64,000 nt of DNA from Agriotes lineatus. Taxonomy: Eukaryota > Arthropoda > Insecta > Coleoptera > Elateridae. A program made the translations under genes and the position numbers. This document shows positions 23,573 through 35,128 of this stretch, in pieces. The notes under the pieces were generated by a model that saw nothing but the letters and a program-made list of their open reading frames with translations, was not told the DNA's origin and did no database searches. Numbering within the stretch: the first letter of the stretch is position 1; each line of letters opens with the position of its first letter. The stretch is taken from positions 62,001 through 126,000 of the forward strand of contig CALNHX010003294.1 in assembly GCA_940337035.1 (NCBI GenBank). Reading direction: 5' to 3'.

Positions 23573-24339
23573 ATATAATGCTGTATACTATCTACTTGAT
23601 GAAATATAATGATTCCAATAATGCAATGAAATTTGTTGTAATCTACGTAATAGTACGATACATGAAATAAAAATTATGCGCCAACTTGACAACTTTGGCC
23701 CGCTCTACAAGTCGTAATTTTAGTCGCAGGTCAAATTGAAGCTATTTTCAACCTCTACAAGTTTGATAATGGCTACCTTTTCGCTAAATACAAAGAGAAA
23801 TGAGACACAAGCTCAGAAGCTCGAAAAAAAATCTCGACCCTTTCACGCTTTCCTTTCGCGTTCGATATCTCGACAAATATTGCTCCTACGCGAAAAAGTA
23901 ATAGAACATAAATTGTAGAACATTCAAAATTCTTACAAAGATGTCTACATTATTTTCATGTAGTGTTAACGGGAACCGATTTATCACAAAAAAATCAAAC
24001 GCACTTATTTATCAAGATAGTGGAAATAGCACATAGGAAATTTTGGTCGACAACTTGAAGTTAAGCTTTGCTGGACCTCACCAATACCCCAAAAAAGAAA
24101 TTTCAAATTTCCCTTCACTTTCAAGCAAAAATGACATAGTGACTGGACTATAAGGATATTTTGAAACTATGTAAGCTACATTAACAATCAATAAAATTAC
24201 ACATGCTGTCTACACAACATAAAAGAATAATTAATGTCTAAATTAAGTAAGAAAAATAATTTTAATGCATAAAGTATCAAGGATATTTAGAAGCTATTTA
24301 ATGTACATAAACAATCAAAATATTTACACAAAATAATTC
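23573..24339. other. Spacer without recognised gene
   Basis: AT-rich; nothing identified. The 60-codon frame at 23736-23918 is unsupported. Confidence 0.4.
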
Positions 24340-25180
24340 TATTTATATTTACAGAGTTCACATAACCACTTTCCTTTAGGAATTTTTTTTAATTGTAGGC
24401 ATGCTGAATGGTACAATTTTATTCTACATTTTCTGTCAGAACATTTTACCATTTGTTCGCCGTCGTCTGGTTTCCTACAGTGACACCATAGCTGCAATCC
24501 ATAATCAAAATAGGTACATAACATTGTAACATATAATTCACAAAAATACAAACCTCTTCATCATCGGTGCCTATTACAATGTCACTGGAAATTGAACCAA
24601 CACCTATAGCTCGCATGTCCATAGGGATGTCATCTGAACTTGGACCAGCACTCGTAGATGGCATATCCATCCGGAGATGCCCCAATTTGTGGGTACTGTC
24701 GGTTTAGACATAGACCTATTGTTTGCTACCAAAATGTATGTGGGTTTTCTCCGTCTTATTAGTGTAAGCTTGTAGGGCTTTCTTTTCATGTTCACAACCA
24801 TAAACTGTAGCCGTCGTCTTAAAGCGAGTTGCTAAGGGATAACATACTGAACGTATCAAGGACAGGGATGGTTTTTCCAGTTTTGTTCTGTGAACGCCTT
24901 TAAATTTTGAAGCCGTAATTCGACCAGCTCTGTATTGGTACCACACAGCAGAATTTGCTTGCTTATTAGTATCATTTTCGAGTTTGCGGCATTCTACGAT
25001 GGACATGCTCATATCTAACTCGGAACCTAAAATACAACATTTTTTGCTGCTGTCGTTGATCACATCGGTCATAAGTTGCCATAACAGCACGATTTACCTG
25101 CTCCTTATTTGGGTTTAAGGGATTCGCAGGAGCGCACCGTGATTCGATTATCTTCTAGGAATTTCTTAACATCTTCATTA
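24340..25180 (-). pseudogene. YqaJ-nuclease / PHD-finger protein remnant with an intron
   Basis: Two recognisable parts lie on the - strand. The YqaJ-like exonuclease N-terminal region (24716-25090) reads VWYQYRAGRITASKFKGVHR and YGCEHEKKALQAYTNKTEK, the family's conserved 'xxGRITASxF' and 'GxxxExxAxxxY' boxes. The catalytic SPDG..ExK region is missing, apparently deleted. The C-terminal part carries LWCHCRKPDDGEQMVKCSDR, LYHSACLQLKKIPKGKWLCE and a final Cys-x2-Cys: a PHD finger with the C4HC3 spacing. DDEE and LWCHC are joined by a 62-bp intron (24492-24553, donor GTTTGT, acceptor TTGCAG). Stops lie between the parts. YqaJ-plus-PHD proteins occur in many insect genomes as multicopy genes; that statement is from memory. 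Confidence 0.7.
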
Positions 25181-26972
25181 CTAACTGTAGGTTAAACTTG
25201 AGTCAGAAATATAAAAGAACAATGCTCAATGCACACTATACTTGCGAGTACGAGTTACTTCTTTCGCCCACTTGCATTCATGGATGGCTTTTTCTGCATG
25301 AAGTTTTTTGATTTGCTGCTTGCCGCTATGATTTACCAGCTTGTTTCATTTTACTGGGCGAAGAGGCCAAGCATAAAAATTTGCAGAAATATAGGTTATG
25401 TAGCGTTAACGTTAAACGTTGGCGTCGCTTTTACACTATGCTAGAAACGTACGGCTTGGATTTCGTTGCTTGGTTGCTTGGCAGCGTTCAGTAAGCAGAT
25501 ATGAAAATTAGCCAAAGTGGACTTGCCTTCGAAGCTGAGTCAATAGTTTTAAAAAACACAAGAAATAGGCACAATAAATAATTGTTTTTACTGATAATAT
25601 CGCTATTAAAAGTTAAGGGAAGTTTGTTTACAAAAACCCGAAAATAGAAATAAACGAATGCAACCGTGGTACTTTTAGTTGTGTAAACACGGCTTTTAGT
25701 CTTCTGCATTATTATAAGTGATAAGTACTATGGTTAACTTCAATTTCATCAAAAAAAGGAAATAGTTTTGTTCAGAATTTGATTTGACATAGATTGGTCC
25801 TAAAACATAAGGGCATTCTATATACATGTTTGGAAACAACTCTAGAACTGGATGTTTGATTGTTTTTCTCTTGTCACCATCATAATCAACGGAAGAAATT
25901 CTATTGGTTTGCTAATTTAACCGACTTTGTTAAGCTTTAACAGTAACGGAGTTAGCAATTTTGTTCAATTTGGTTCACCCTGTATTCTATGTCTGCTTTC
26001 ATCATCTCTTCAACTATTTCCATATCTTTTACTTTTATACCCCGCACATTTCATGCTGATATTTGCATTATCGTTTTACTTTATGTTTGTTTACTTTTAA
26101 TTTGTTGTGCCCGTGTGTTTACTTGATTCGCCATTTTTGGTTCTTCCGTACTTTGTATTCTTACTGTTTTAGTAAGTATGTGCTGTGCTCTACTGTCGCT
26201 ACTCCATTTTTTCTGGATCCCATTCCTACTCTTTGCCGTCCATACTATAACTTCTGGTAGCTTATTTTACTTCTGTTTGCTTTCTAGATTTCTTTTCTTG
26301 CTATACTTTTTATTTCGTGCTGCGTTTTGCTTTCTTCCTTTGTCATGTCGCTCTCGATAAATACCTTGACTTTATTCTTGTTCTTTATCATCTCTATTTT
26401 TTTTTGTCGCGGCTTCACAATTCAGCTGTAACAATTTTCCTTAACAATTTTGCTTTGCGCTAGAATTACCAACAAGCTTTTTTTCTACAATCATATTTAA
26501 CTTTTACATTTTAAATCATTCTTAAAAAAGAAACTGTAAAATCTCAAAATAACGTTCTTTAGAGATATCAGTGTTACCAATATAGCCAAATATGACATGA
26601 AAATCGCTATATACGGACAACGCATCATCTATATTCTATACCATTTTCAAAGCTAAATGGATAATTAAGATTAACATTAGCAAGCAATTTTTTACTTTGA
26701 CACTCTAAAGCGGTAAAGTGACAATCCTGGGCAAACGTCAACTTTGCGTCATGTTTGACAAGTAAAAAGCAGTTTGCTACCATAATAAATTGTAGAAAAA
26801 TAGCTATTAAATTCTGATTACCCATTGTGAATGACGTAATACATATATGTCATTTTATGTTATTATGGGAGAAGTTCATGACCAACCAAAATTTAAGTTA
26901 AAATAAAGGTTGCAGAGTATTTGACTTTCACAAAAGGCTCATGGAATTAATATTGACACTAGCTCTATTATA
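25181..26972. other. Spacer upstream of gene A
   Basis: T-rich around 26050-26420, with overlapping low-complexity open frames (26063-26360) I do not believe. Nothing else seen. Confidence 0.4.
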
Positions 26973-27615
26973 ATGACAAACTCTAAGGCATTTTCTCATC
27001 TTATTTTAGCTGGTACTGGAATTTATTGCTTAGTGAAGTATCATGTTAATACAATAGCTTTACCATGCGGAGCCTATTCAATAATAATTGCCCACAATTT
27101 ATTTGGAATTTGGCACTGGAGTGAGTAGTAAAATACATAATCTTTACTAGTTTTACTACAACTGCCGTATGATTCTAGAGGGAGGTTTAATGGACCAAAA
27201 CAACCTTGAGAGAGCGTACCGCTTCACTTCGTTCTTGCAAGACGTGGCAGTACTACCACTAATAGTATGCAACGCTTGGCTAAATCATGGATCTGCCAAT
27301 ATGGCTAATTTTCACGCAGCTATTTCGCTTCTTCCCTTTGGCATGTATATACTAGATATGAATTCGCAGCAGGACATGCTGGATCTTATTACTGCGGTGC
27401 ATGGCTTTTCTTACGGTTTCGTCACCCTTGTAAGCCATAATTATTGTGGCGCCGCAGCATCTGCAATATATATGATTAGCTATTTCTATTTTGGCAAGGG
27501 TCACGCTACCGTGTTGGACCTATCTCACCTGGAGGCCTTTAATTATGGCCTTTCTTTTTTTTGTTATTTTGTACTTTGTAGCATTACTGGGCATGGTAGT
27601 CACATTGTAGAGTAA
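26973..27615 (+). CDS. Gene A: 194-residue multi-pass membrane protein, two exons
   Basis: Exon 1 is 26973-27120 and exon 2 is 27179-27615. The 58-bp intron (27121-27178, GTGAGTAGTA..GATTCTAG) is phase 1. The joined protein has 194 residues. The start is the ATG before TNSKAFSHLILAG; an ATG at 26941 runs into a stop at once. Hydrophobic segments at about residues 6-22, 33-48, 67-84, 92-108, 117-134, 139-155 and 170-186 suggest six or seven membrane passes, with no cleaved signal peptide evident. Gene B at 35129 is a clear paralogue of the same length and intron position. An ATTAAA possible poly(A) signal lies at 27648-27653. I do not recognise the family, so no function is claimed. The open, spliceable frame and conserved paralogue argue for a real gene. 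Confidence 0.85.
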
Positions 27616-29140
27616 ACGTTAATACAATATTGTAGTACCTAGTGTCGATTAAATCAATTGCTGTGGATAATTGTTGTACGCTAATTCTCAACTCTGTACA
27701 CAAACAAGAAAAACAAATGGGGTGTATTATACTCGTAATTATAGAAGGTTTTAATGTAAATGTCGAATATGTCCTCAATTTTTTTCTGCAGCAAGTGGGC
27801 ACAGGGTGCAGTACACTATGAACAACATTTTCTACTCAATTGACCAACACAGCTGCAACATGTTAGAAATCGATTCTTTTAGTTGTTCAATGACCATAGG
27901 ATGATTTGAAAAACTGTTTCTTTAAGATGACCGAATAAAGAAAATGTCTACTTCTGCCAATGTCTTTAGAAGACATATTTCTTCGAGTTAAGCAAAAAAT
28001 TACTTTATTATAGGACGGTGTAAGCTTAGAACTCTTGAACCAATAATCACCAAACAGGTAAATAGGACGAGGTGGATCAAATGCGTAATTCCCCAAAAAG
28101 GAAGCGACATTGGCATCTATTACAAAGTGAAAATTTTATCAATGAGCTCTTAAACGTGTCATTCTATGGAAGATCAGAACCAGCAACTACAAAATTTAAA
28201 AACCACCATTATTCAGTAGCCGGTACTAGTAAAAAAGCATCATGAAGAAAACGTTCTAAGTACCACTGTTTAGCATGTCCAGATCACCTGACCCGTTCAT
28301 CAATCGCTGTTTCAGAGATTGGCATTTTAATGTAACTTAGAAACATTTGACACACATTTTTACCATCGTTTCTTTTAAAGTCAATTGTAACTCTTTTTTT
28401 TCACTTTCTAAAGGCTTAAGCTGGTGTCAAACACTAGTAACAGACCAATTGCCACTTTGTTGGTTTTATTACGAGGTGCAATAAAACTATCTAAAAAAAC
28501 CATGAACCGTAAGATGTAACGGAAAGATTTCGGAGATTATCTTAGAAAAATCAATTCGAAAATACATTGTAATACACAAAGATTAACTTCTTACAAGGAA
28601 GAGCTTGCACTAGAATAGAACGAAATGCATAAACATTGTTTACCATATATTTAGTTCATATACAAAACATAATCGAGTTCGGCAATGCTATTCTTTCGAA
28701 ATGAAGCAGTTATTTATCCAAATTCATTAAAAAATATCTTAGTTCATTTAATAGTTTACGACCATGTGCAATAAATTTAGTTTCTTATAATAATACGTAT
28801 AAGGCACACAAAAGGTACACTGTATTTAAAATATGATAACGTGTACCATTCAATTGGTGTTTTTAATTGTGTCTTTGATAAATAGTTAAACAACTATGCT
28901 TGGTTATCGATTTAAGTAATTATGTTGCGTATTTTAATTTCACATAATGTTGTTTATGAATTTTGCTATCACTTTGATTCTAATCTGCCTATTTTTGAAT
29001 TTACGTAACGTAGTTTACTGAGCGGGATAGTAGACGAGCTTCTGATTCAAATAAGGCACATGGCGTTGAGCGAAGACATCTGTTCTTTGTAATTTTATGT
29101 TGTTCTGAATGCAGTTTGTTATCCAAAGGCCTTTTAGTAC
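27616..29140. other. Intergenic stretch between gene A and a TIR element
   Basis: 1.5 kb, AT-rich, no gene or clear repeat. The open frames at 27584-27802 and 27887-28096 on the - strand have no support. Confidence 0.4.
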
Positions 29141-29923
29141 AGTAAAGATAGCTCAAAAATTGACAAAACCCAAACATCCAAAAAAGAAATTCTACCCTGC
29201 GGCAAACTGTTCAGTACTCTCTTAGTATGTGGTAAAAAGTTGCGCGTCAGGTTTAGGCGGGAAGGGGTGGAAAGGTGGTAAAATGGTAAGTTTCAACAGT
29301 TTTTCGTAAATATCTCGTTAAATATGAGGTTTAGCGCAAACATTATCTTATACAAAATTCATTTACATTTAATTTACAATAAAAGTGGTCTTATGCATTT
29401 TTGCGCTCCAGTAAACCATTGCGAAGATATGGAGGGGATAAAAATGTAACTTTTTCTGTTTGCCAAAAAAAGCATGAGAGCATTTGAACTCGTAATATTG
29501 TTATGGTGAAGAACCCAGCACAAGTCATCACGGTACACTTACAGCAAGCTGGCTTCACAGTGACTCAGCAAGAAGGTGATGCTGACATCAAGATCGTCTT
29601 TACTGCAATTGACGAATCAAAACGGGAAAAAGATGCTATCGTGATTGGCAATGGCACCGATTTATTGGTCTGGTTGGTTGTTCTTGCTCCAGCCAACAAA
29701 CAGTAAAAGATGGCTGTACCGAAGTAAGGTAACCAAGAAGAAAAAGTTTACTGCCTTGGAGACATTCAGCGTCGTATTTTACCACCTGTCCACCTCCCCC
29801 TCCCACCTAAACCTGACCCGCAAGGTCGTGCAACTTTCTACCACATACTAAGAGGAGAGTACTGAACAGTTTGCCGCACGGCAGAACTTTTTTTTATGTT
29901 TGGGTTAAACCCCAGTTTCACTG
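29141..29923. mobile_element. TIR transposon derivative with ~150-bp ends
   Basis: The left end (29141-29290) and right end (29775-29923) are inverse copies sharing GCGGCAAACTGTTCAGTACT and CTTAGTATGTGGTA. The outermost CAGT..ACTG is flanked by TA (29139-29140, 29924-29925). A coding fragment at 29503-29706 lies inside. Superfamily assignment (Tc1/mariner-like from the TA target) is tentative. Confidence 0.75.
29503..29706 (+). pseudogene. PIN/FEN-like nuclease fragment carried by the TIR element
   Basis: The 67 codons read HLQQAGFTVTQQEGDADIKI, then VIGNGTDLLVWLVVLAPANK. The spacing of GDAD and GTDLLV matches the acidic motifs of a family of repeat-borne insect proteins ('GDADxxIVxxAI...VVGxDTDLLVLL') that look like PIN/FEN-type metal nucleases. 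One expected Asp (DTD) is Gly here. It lacks both ends of the domain and is probably a remnant of the parent transposon or a captured exon. Domain assignment is by motif only. Confidence 0.5.
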
Positions 29924-29925
29924 TA

Positions 29926-32340
29926 CTATTTATAAGAAGGTCACGTTCGTAGATTACGATTAAGGACGTCATAATTTTTTTGCAAGAATGTAGCTTTAAT
30001 TATTTTATTACACGATAGAACGGGATTACGACAATATTGGGTGATTATAAGTCCATCCCGCCCAAAATGGTTGTAATAAAAAAGGTTTGCCGGCGGCTAG
30101 TCGCGAGGGCGTAAGTTATTTCGAGATGGTGCTTTACACCGGGCAGGGCTCGGTAACTTAAAGGGGGTGAAAGCACCACCACTTTTGGAATAATAATACT
30201 GCGCGATTTCTTCAAACTGGAAAGAGAAAGTCAACCATAGGTGTGTTGTTAATATTGATGCGGCGACGTTCTTCCTTGCGCTATTCCGAATGGAACTTAA
30301 GTGATTTCCTACAGCTAAAATATTTTACACTTAAATACAGGAAAGAACGCATGCAACATCCGTCAAATCCAAAAAAACATAGAATAATTAAAATTCAATC
30401 ATCTGATTTAATTACTTGAATGCTAAGTCCTACATGACGTCATTGTATTTTACAAACTGTTAAATAATATTCTCGTTCCGTAATCTTAATTCAACTATTT
30501 ACAGGATTATGAATACCGTGAAATGATAATGACGATCATGTTCTCATTCGGTATTCTAAACTTAACTGCTTAGCTTCCGCGACACTTTTTCACTTAGCGA
30601 AACTAATCGGCGTCTACTTTAATATAAATTGCAGTACCTTTTTAAGATCCTTGCTGCGGCTTGAGTTGCTTGATGTCCCTCCAGAAACGCGCTTGGACGA
30701 GTCGCTACAGTGAATCCGGGAGCTTGATAGAAAGGACTGCGGCAAGCGGCCCGCCGTAACTGCTTGTACAGGAGAATCCGGGAGAAAAATCGATAACACG
30801 GAATGCAAGCAATGAATGATGCAGTGCGAGAACTTGGTCTTCGTGTCTGGTCCCTTGTGCAGGAAAATTCCGGAGTGCGTCGATATGACGAGACGAAAAT
30901 CCGGTAAACACTCCAGGTTAAATAATTCAAATCGATCCGGTTCGGTAAATTATATCCCGCAGAGCAGATTGAGAAAATATCTCCGAAAATTAGAACGGTC
31001 GTGGTCAAAACACGCAAAGAACTCGACACCAACTTGCTTTGATGCGGCATCTGAAGGAACTGCCTCTGTCTGCCGAAAAGTGGGCAAAAACCCTTTTTAA
31101 AAGATCTGATAGCGTTGTAGCGGGGAAACAATTAGATGTTTGCGACTATTCGCTTAAAAATGGTGCATGCCCTTCATTCGGCGATGTCATTGGCTGAGGC
31201 GCTACTCGGGAGGTAAGATGACTGATTTTGTGTGAGAAGGGATTTACTGCTAAACATTTGTTAGTTTTCTGCTCATATATCAATCTTAAAATTACTTTTA
31301 CGACCTTTTTAATGGCTTAACGAGCGTTTTGATTAACATCTCGAAATTATCTGCTTAAAGTTTGTGTTCTGTAGCCCCTATCTTAATGTTGAAATGACTT
31401 TTTACTGCCTTTTGACTAATTTATGAAGCAACAGCTGGTCGCTTTAGAACCTAATGAACTGCAACAGCAGACTTGTGCGCCTGTCAGATTGAATAATTTA
31501 TGAGAGACCGATTGCTTGAACACGTGTAACGGAACATATGCTGCAAAAGTTGAAAATTCACTTAACAATTTAGCTTTCGAAATTCAGTTTTCAGAATTTC
31601 ACGAATGCGGTTTCGTTTTATATTTGTTTATAATAACTGTCTGCTCTCATAATTTTTATATTTATTAATAGTAACCTTTTTTAGTTTATTTTGAATATAA
31701 AAACGGCGTATAATTTGTTATATAGCGTTAGCGTTATTGGTGTATTGCCAATTTTGATGTAATCTTCTTAGCTGTGATTATTTTTAATTGCTTTTAATAT
31801 GTTCTTTGTGTATATCACTTTTATAGTGGCATTTGACCATTTGTATTTACGCTAGGTTGTTGCTTTTATTAAAGCTTTGGTATTTAAATTTTATTTCTGG
31901 TACTTTCTTTTATACGATTTACCGATAACTTCTCTTATTTTTTAATAAGTTGGTGTGTGATAGAAGCTTTCAAAGATAAGTTTGTTTAATCTGCTGGTTA
32001 GGCTGAAGGTAGGGTAAATGTCCGGTGGATTCCGCTGATGTTTCTTCAAGGTTAAAGACGTGAACACCTGGAGTTTGATTTCTCTCTTGTTTCGAATTCT
32101 GAAGAGAGTAGTTGTGGTTTTGAGGTTAAAAATTTGTGGTACTCCAACTCTAATTAATTCTTGACGCATCCCTATTTTGAATTGGCAAACAAACCCATAT
32201 GAACTACCTCGAACTGTTCTTGTTTCGACTGAAAACTAGCTGGAACGAATCATTGTTACGGTTTTTTTGTTAATTAGTACCGTTGTAACAAGCGGGGATT
32301 TCACAGGGGTCGGTACTTCAGCCGACCCTATGAAATATAA
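29926..32340. other. Intergenic stretch with a GC-richer patch
   Basis: 30600-31140 is GC-richer and open on both strands (170 codons on - at 30619-31131, 94 on + at 30816-31100). Neither translation resembles a known family, and both contain short repeated motifs such as GGAGAATCCGGGAG. I cannot decide whether it is an exon or promoter. The remainder (31140-32340) is AT-rich with nothing identified. Confidence 0.35.
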
Positions 32341-33050
32341 TATATGATTAGTCTTCAAGATAGAAATGCCTGAAGGGATTCAAACGGTTGCATATGCAGA
32401 CAAATTCCCATTAATTGCAACGGCGGGAGAAAAAGAACAATTAATGGAAAATGTTAAAGCAGCCCTTAAAGACATCAATAGATGGTTCCAAGACAAATAC
32501 CTACAGCTTGCTCCAGAGAAGACAAAAACAGTAATACCAAGTGGTAGGAAGAGACACAAAACTATCAGATTTAAACTATCAAACACGATTATAGAAATGA
32601 AGTAGGAGATTAAATATCTAAGCGTAGTGTTCAACAAAAGTATCAACTTTGGAAGACACATGAATTACGCAGCAGATAAAGCATCTACAGCAGTGGCAAC
32701 ACTAACAAAATTAATGCCGCGATTTGGAGGGGCGGGAAACAGAAAACGAAGGTTACTATCTACCGCCGTAGACTTCGTCTTCCTTATGGGACCCTCATGT
32801 GGATTAAATAGTTCAAATTTCAAAACTAGAAAAAAGCGCTGGCGACACAACGAAGATATCAGTAAATGTATGCCGAAGTTATAGAACGCTTGCTACGAAA
32901 ACAGCAATGTTTTTGGCTGGTACCATAGCGTGGGATTTACTTGCGGAGAAAGAGTGGAAAGGAGCTGCAAGCATAATGATGAAAAAAGAGCAGGACGAGA
33001 AGTTGAGTAGAGAGGAAAACCATCGACCTGTAGTCATGAAAAGAAGATGA
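32341..33050 (+). pseudogene. Non-LTR reverse transcriptase fragment with mutated YADD
   Basis: The reading begins IEMPEGIQTVAYADKFPLI, which is RT motif 5; the catalytic YADD has become YADK. It continues INRWFQDKYLQLAPEKTKTV, EIKYLSVVFNKSINFGRHMN (after an in-frame stop at 32602), then LTKLMPRFGGAGNRKRRLLS, the post-RT region. Frameshifts follow near 32780 and the similarity fades at about 33050. The order and wording fit R1-like elements of insects. The lost Asp, stop and truncations make it dead. Confidence 0.8.
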
Positions 33051-33829
33051 CAGAAAGAAAACAATCCACTCTGAAGTTATATCGTAATACAGTTTCTAAT
33101 ATCGTAGACATTTGGGTTCTCTCCCCAATTGAATCCGACATTCCCCGGATGAGCCAAAAGCGATCGTTAAACATTTGTATTTTCAGCGTATATAACGATT
33201 ACTCTTTTACCACGCGATGCTACAATGTCTTTTTTTAATTGTCTCTCGTATATAGTATCAGGTTTTATTAAAATAAACGATGTCGTGAGGTTCTTTCATA
33301 TATTTGTTGTTGGATTTGCTTTAGACTTGATGCTTCTGTAATTTCTTTCTTGAATCAAGTAAGATCATTTGAGATTCCAAACGCTTGTAGGGTTTTCCAG
33401 ATTGGTTTACATTTAATACTGTCGTATGTTTGGTTGTAATCCAAGTAGAGTTGAATACCCAGTGTTTTTCTAGGATTTGCTGTTATGTAAAGATTTCATT
33501 CGTGCTTGATCATTGCTTCTTGAAACCAGCGTGATACTTTATTCAATAGTTGTTCTGCTAATGAGATTATATGTTCACTTAGATGTGCTTATTTCGTTAT
33601 GGGCAAAGTCTAGGCATGCAGAGTGCCAGGTACCTCGGACACCCGCTGCTACGGTCATATGGTCTAATAATACTGAATAGAATGTGTGCTAACATTTTAT
33701 ACGTGACACTTAGTAGGAAGATGTAATTGTAACAATCATATGACAATAAACTGTAAAGCATGAAGTAGTAATTGATTCACTGCTTCATATAACTAATCCT
33801 CGTGTGCTTTATCTGTGTATTTTTATTTA
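33051..33829. other. Spacer without recognised gene
   Basis: AT-rich, nothing identified. Confidence 0.4.
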
Positions 33830-33831
33830 TA

Positions 33832-34071
33832 ACGGGTGTTCATTTAAATTTATAATTAGAGGTGCCTGTGAGTCCTGTTACACGTTTGGCAGTACTGAAG
33901 TGTATTGTCGAGCTATGTCAAATTCGAGTTTTGCGTCAGTCTGTGTTAAAAACAAAAAAAACCTAACCTACTAACCTCGAATTTTACATAGACTGACAAT
34001 ACACTTCAGTACTAACAAAGGTATAACACGAATCACATGCTACTCTAATTCTACTTTAAATGAACACCCGT
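33832..34071. mobile_element. Palindromic MITE with ACGGGTGTTCAT termini
   Basis: 240 bp, inverted ends ACGGGTGTTCATTTAAA, TA at 33830-33831 and 34072-34073. Its centre (33890-34012) is a second palindrome built on GTGTATTGTCGAGCTATGTC, TTTGCGTCAGTCTGTG and their inverses. Related cores occur at 53065-53185 and 53785-53885. Confidence 0.85.
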
Positions 34072-34075
34072 TATA

Positions 34076-34766
34076 CAGGGTGTTTCAGAATAACTGTTCC
34101 TAATTCTCAGAATTGAGAGAGGGCATGTTATTCAATACTTTTTAATAATAAACTAGTGTTCGGAAATACTTCCGTTTCGAGATAATACGACATTAAGGAA
34201 TTGAGTCTTTCAACATGATGGTGCACCAGCGCATTTCGGTTTAAATGTTCGAGATTATTTAAATGCACAATTTCGAAACCGATGAATTGGGAGATAAGAT
34301 CCTATTCTTTGTCCTGCACGTTCGCCAGATATGACTCCAATTGATTTTTGTATTTGGGCTCATATTAAGTCACTCGTCTATGCGACACCTGTGGACACAG
34401 CAGAGGAGTTAGTGGCTCAAACTATTCTTGCTTTTGATGACATTCGTGATCGTCCGCAGACATTTCGAAGAATTCGTCGGTCAATCACACATCGTTATGT
34501 GTCGACAATGGCGGCCATAATTTTGAACAATTCTTATAATTTTTGTGTAATACCATTTTTTTTTAATATTAATAAAAATTGCAACCGCTGGAAATCTATA
34601 AAATCGTTACTTTTCACATTGAGATTATTTCAAGTACTCAATTCGTTAATGTCGTATTATCTCGAAACGGAAGTATTTCCGAACACTAGTTTATTATTAA
34701 GAAGTGTTGAATAACATGCCCTCTCTCAATTCTGAGAATTAGGTACAGTTATTCTGAAACACCCTG
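34076..34766 (+). mobile_element. Internally deleted Tc1/mariner-type transposon with ~125-bp TIRs
   Basis: Ends start CAGGGTGTTTCAGAATAACT and are inverse copies for about 125 bp (to CGAGATAATACGACATTAA), flanked by TA. Only the 3' part of the transposase remains between them. Confidence 0.85.
34200..34545 (+). pseudogene. C-terminal part of a Tc1/mariner-type (DD-E) transposase
   Basis: Across two frames it reads FQHDGAPAHFGLNVRDYLN, which contains the second catalytic Asp, then PARSPDMTPIDFCIWAHIKS and LVYATPVDTAEELVAQTILA. This is the DGAPxHF..SPDxTPxDFFLWGxLK order of insect mariner-like transposases. A stop near 34289 and the missing N-terminal half make it inactive. Confidence 0.8.
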
Positions 34767-35128
34767 TATAAGTATCATACGGAGAAACATGAAAAAGAAC
34801 ATGGATCACTAACATTTTCGAAATTATTAGATGTAACCTTTTCTTCTATCATGTATTAATCAACAGTAGTTCCAGTGTAAGAAAACAATTTATAAATAAG
34901 CCATAGTAGTTTACCAGTTTTAAATTGACAATATAATGAAGCATACGGTTTCGTTAGTAATATATTTTCTCCCCAGATTTTAAATTTGACATTTATGTCA
35001 CGCTTCATTCATTACATGTCATACCCATAAAATTTCCAAATTTATTGTGACGAATTTTCAATTGCTAAATGTCGCAAACTGCATAGCGTTGCATTAATAA
35101 TATAACATTTTCAATTACTTTTACGATA
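34767..35128. promoter_or_regulatory. Upstream region of gene B
   Basis: AT-rich 360 bp between the transposon and the gene B start. I see no unambiguous TATA or initiator. The transposon end lies 362 bp upstream of the ATG. Confidence 0.25.

Noticed and set aside
26063..26360. Two hydrophobic ORFs on the + strand
   Set aside because: Phe/Leu/Cys-rich translations of a T-rich tract, in overlapping frames, with no homology signal.
29141..29923. LTR interpretation of the 150-bp end repeats
   Set aside because: The repeats are inverted, not direct, and are flanked by TA, so a DNA transposon fits and an LTR element does not.
30619..31131. 170-codon open frame on the - strand
   Set aside because: It overlaps a 94-codon frame on the other strand, is Arg/Ser-rich with no recognisable domain, and probably reflects local GC content. 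Kept only as a note on the spacer.
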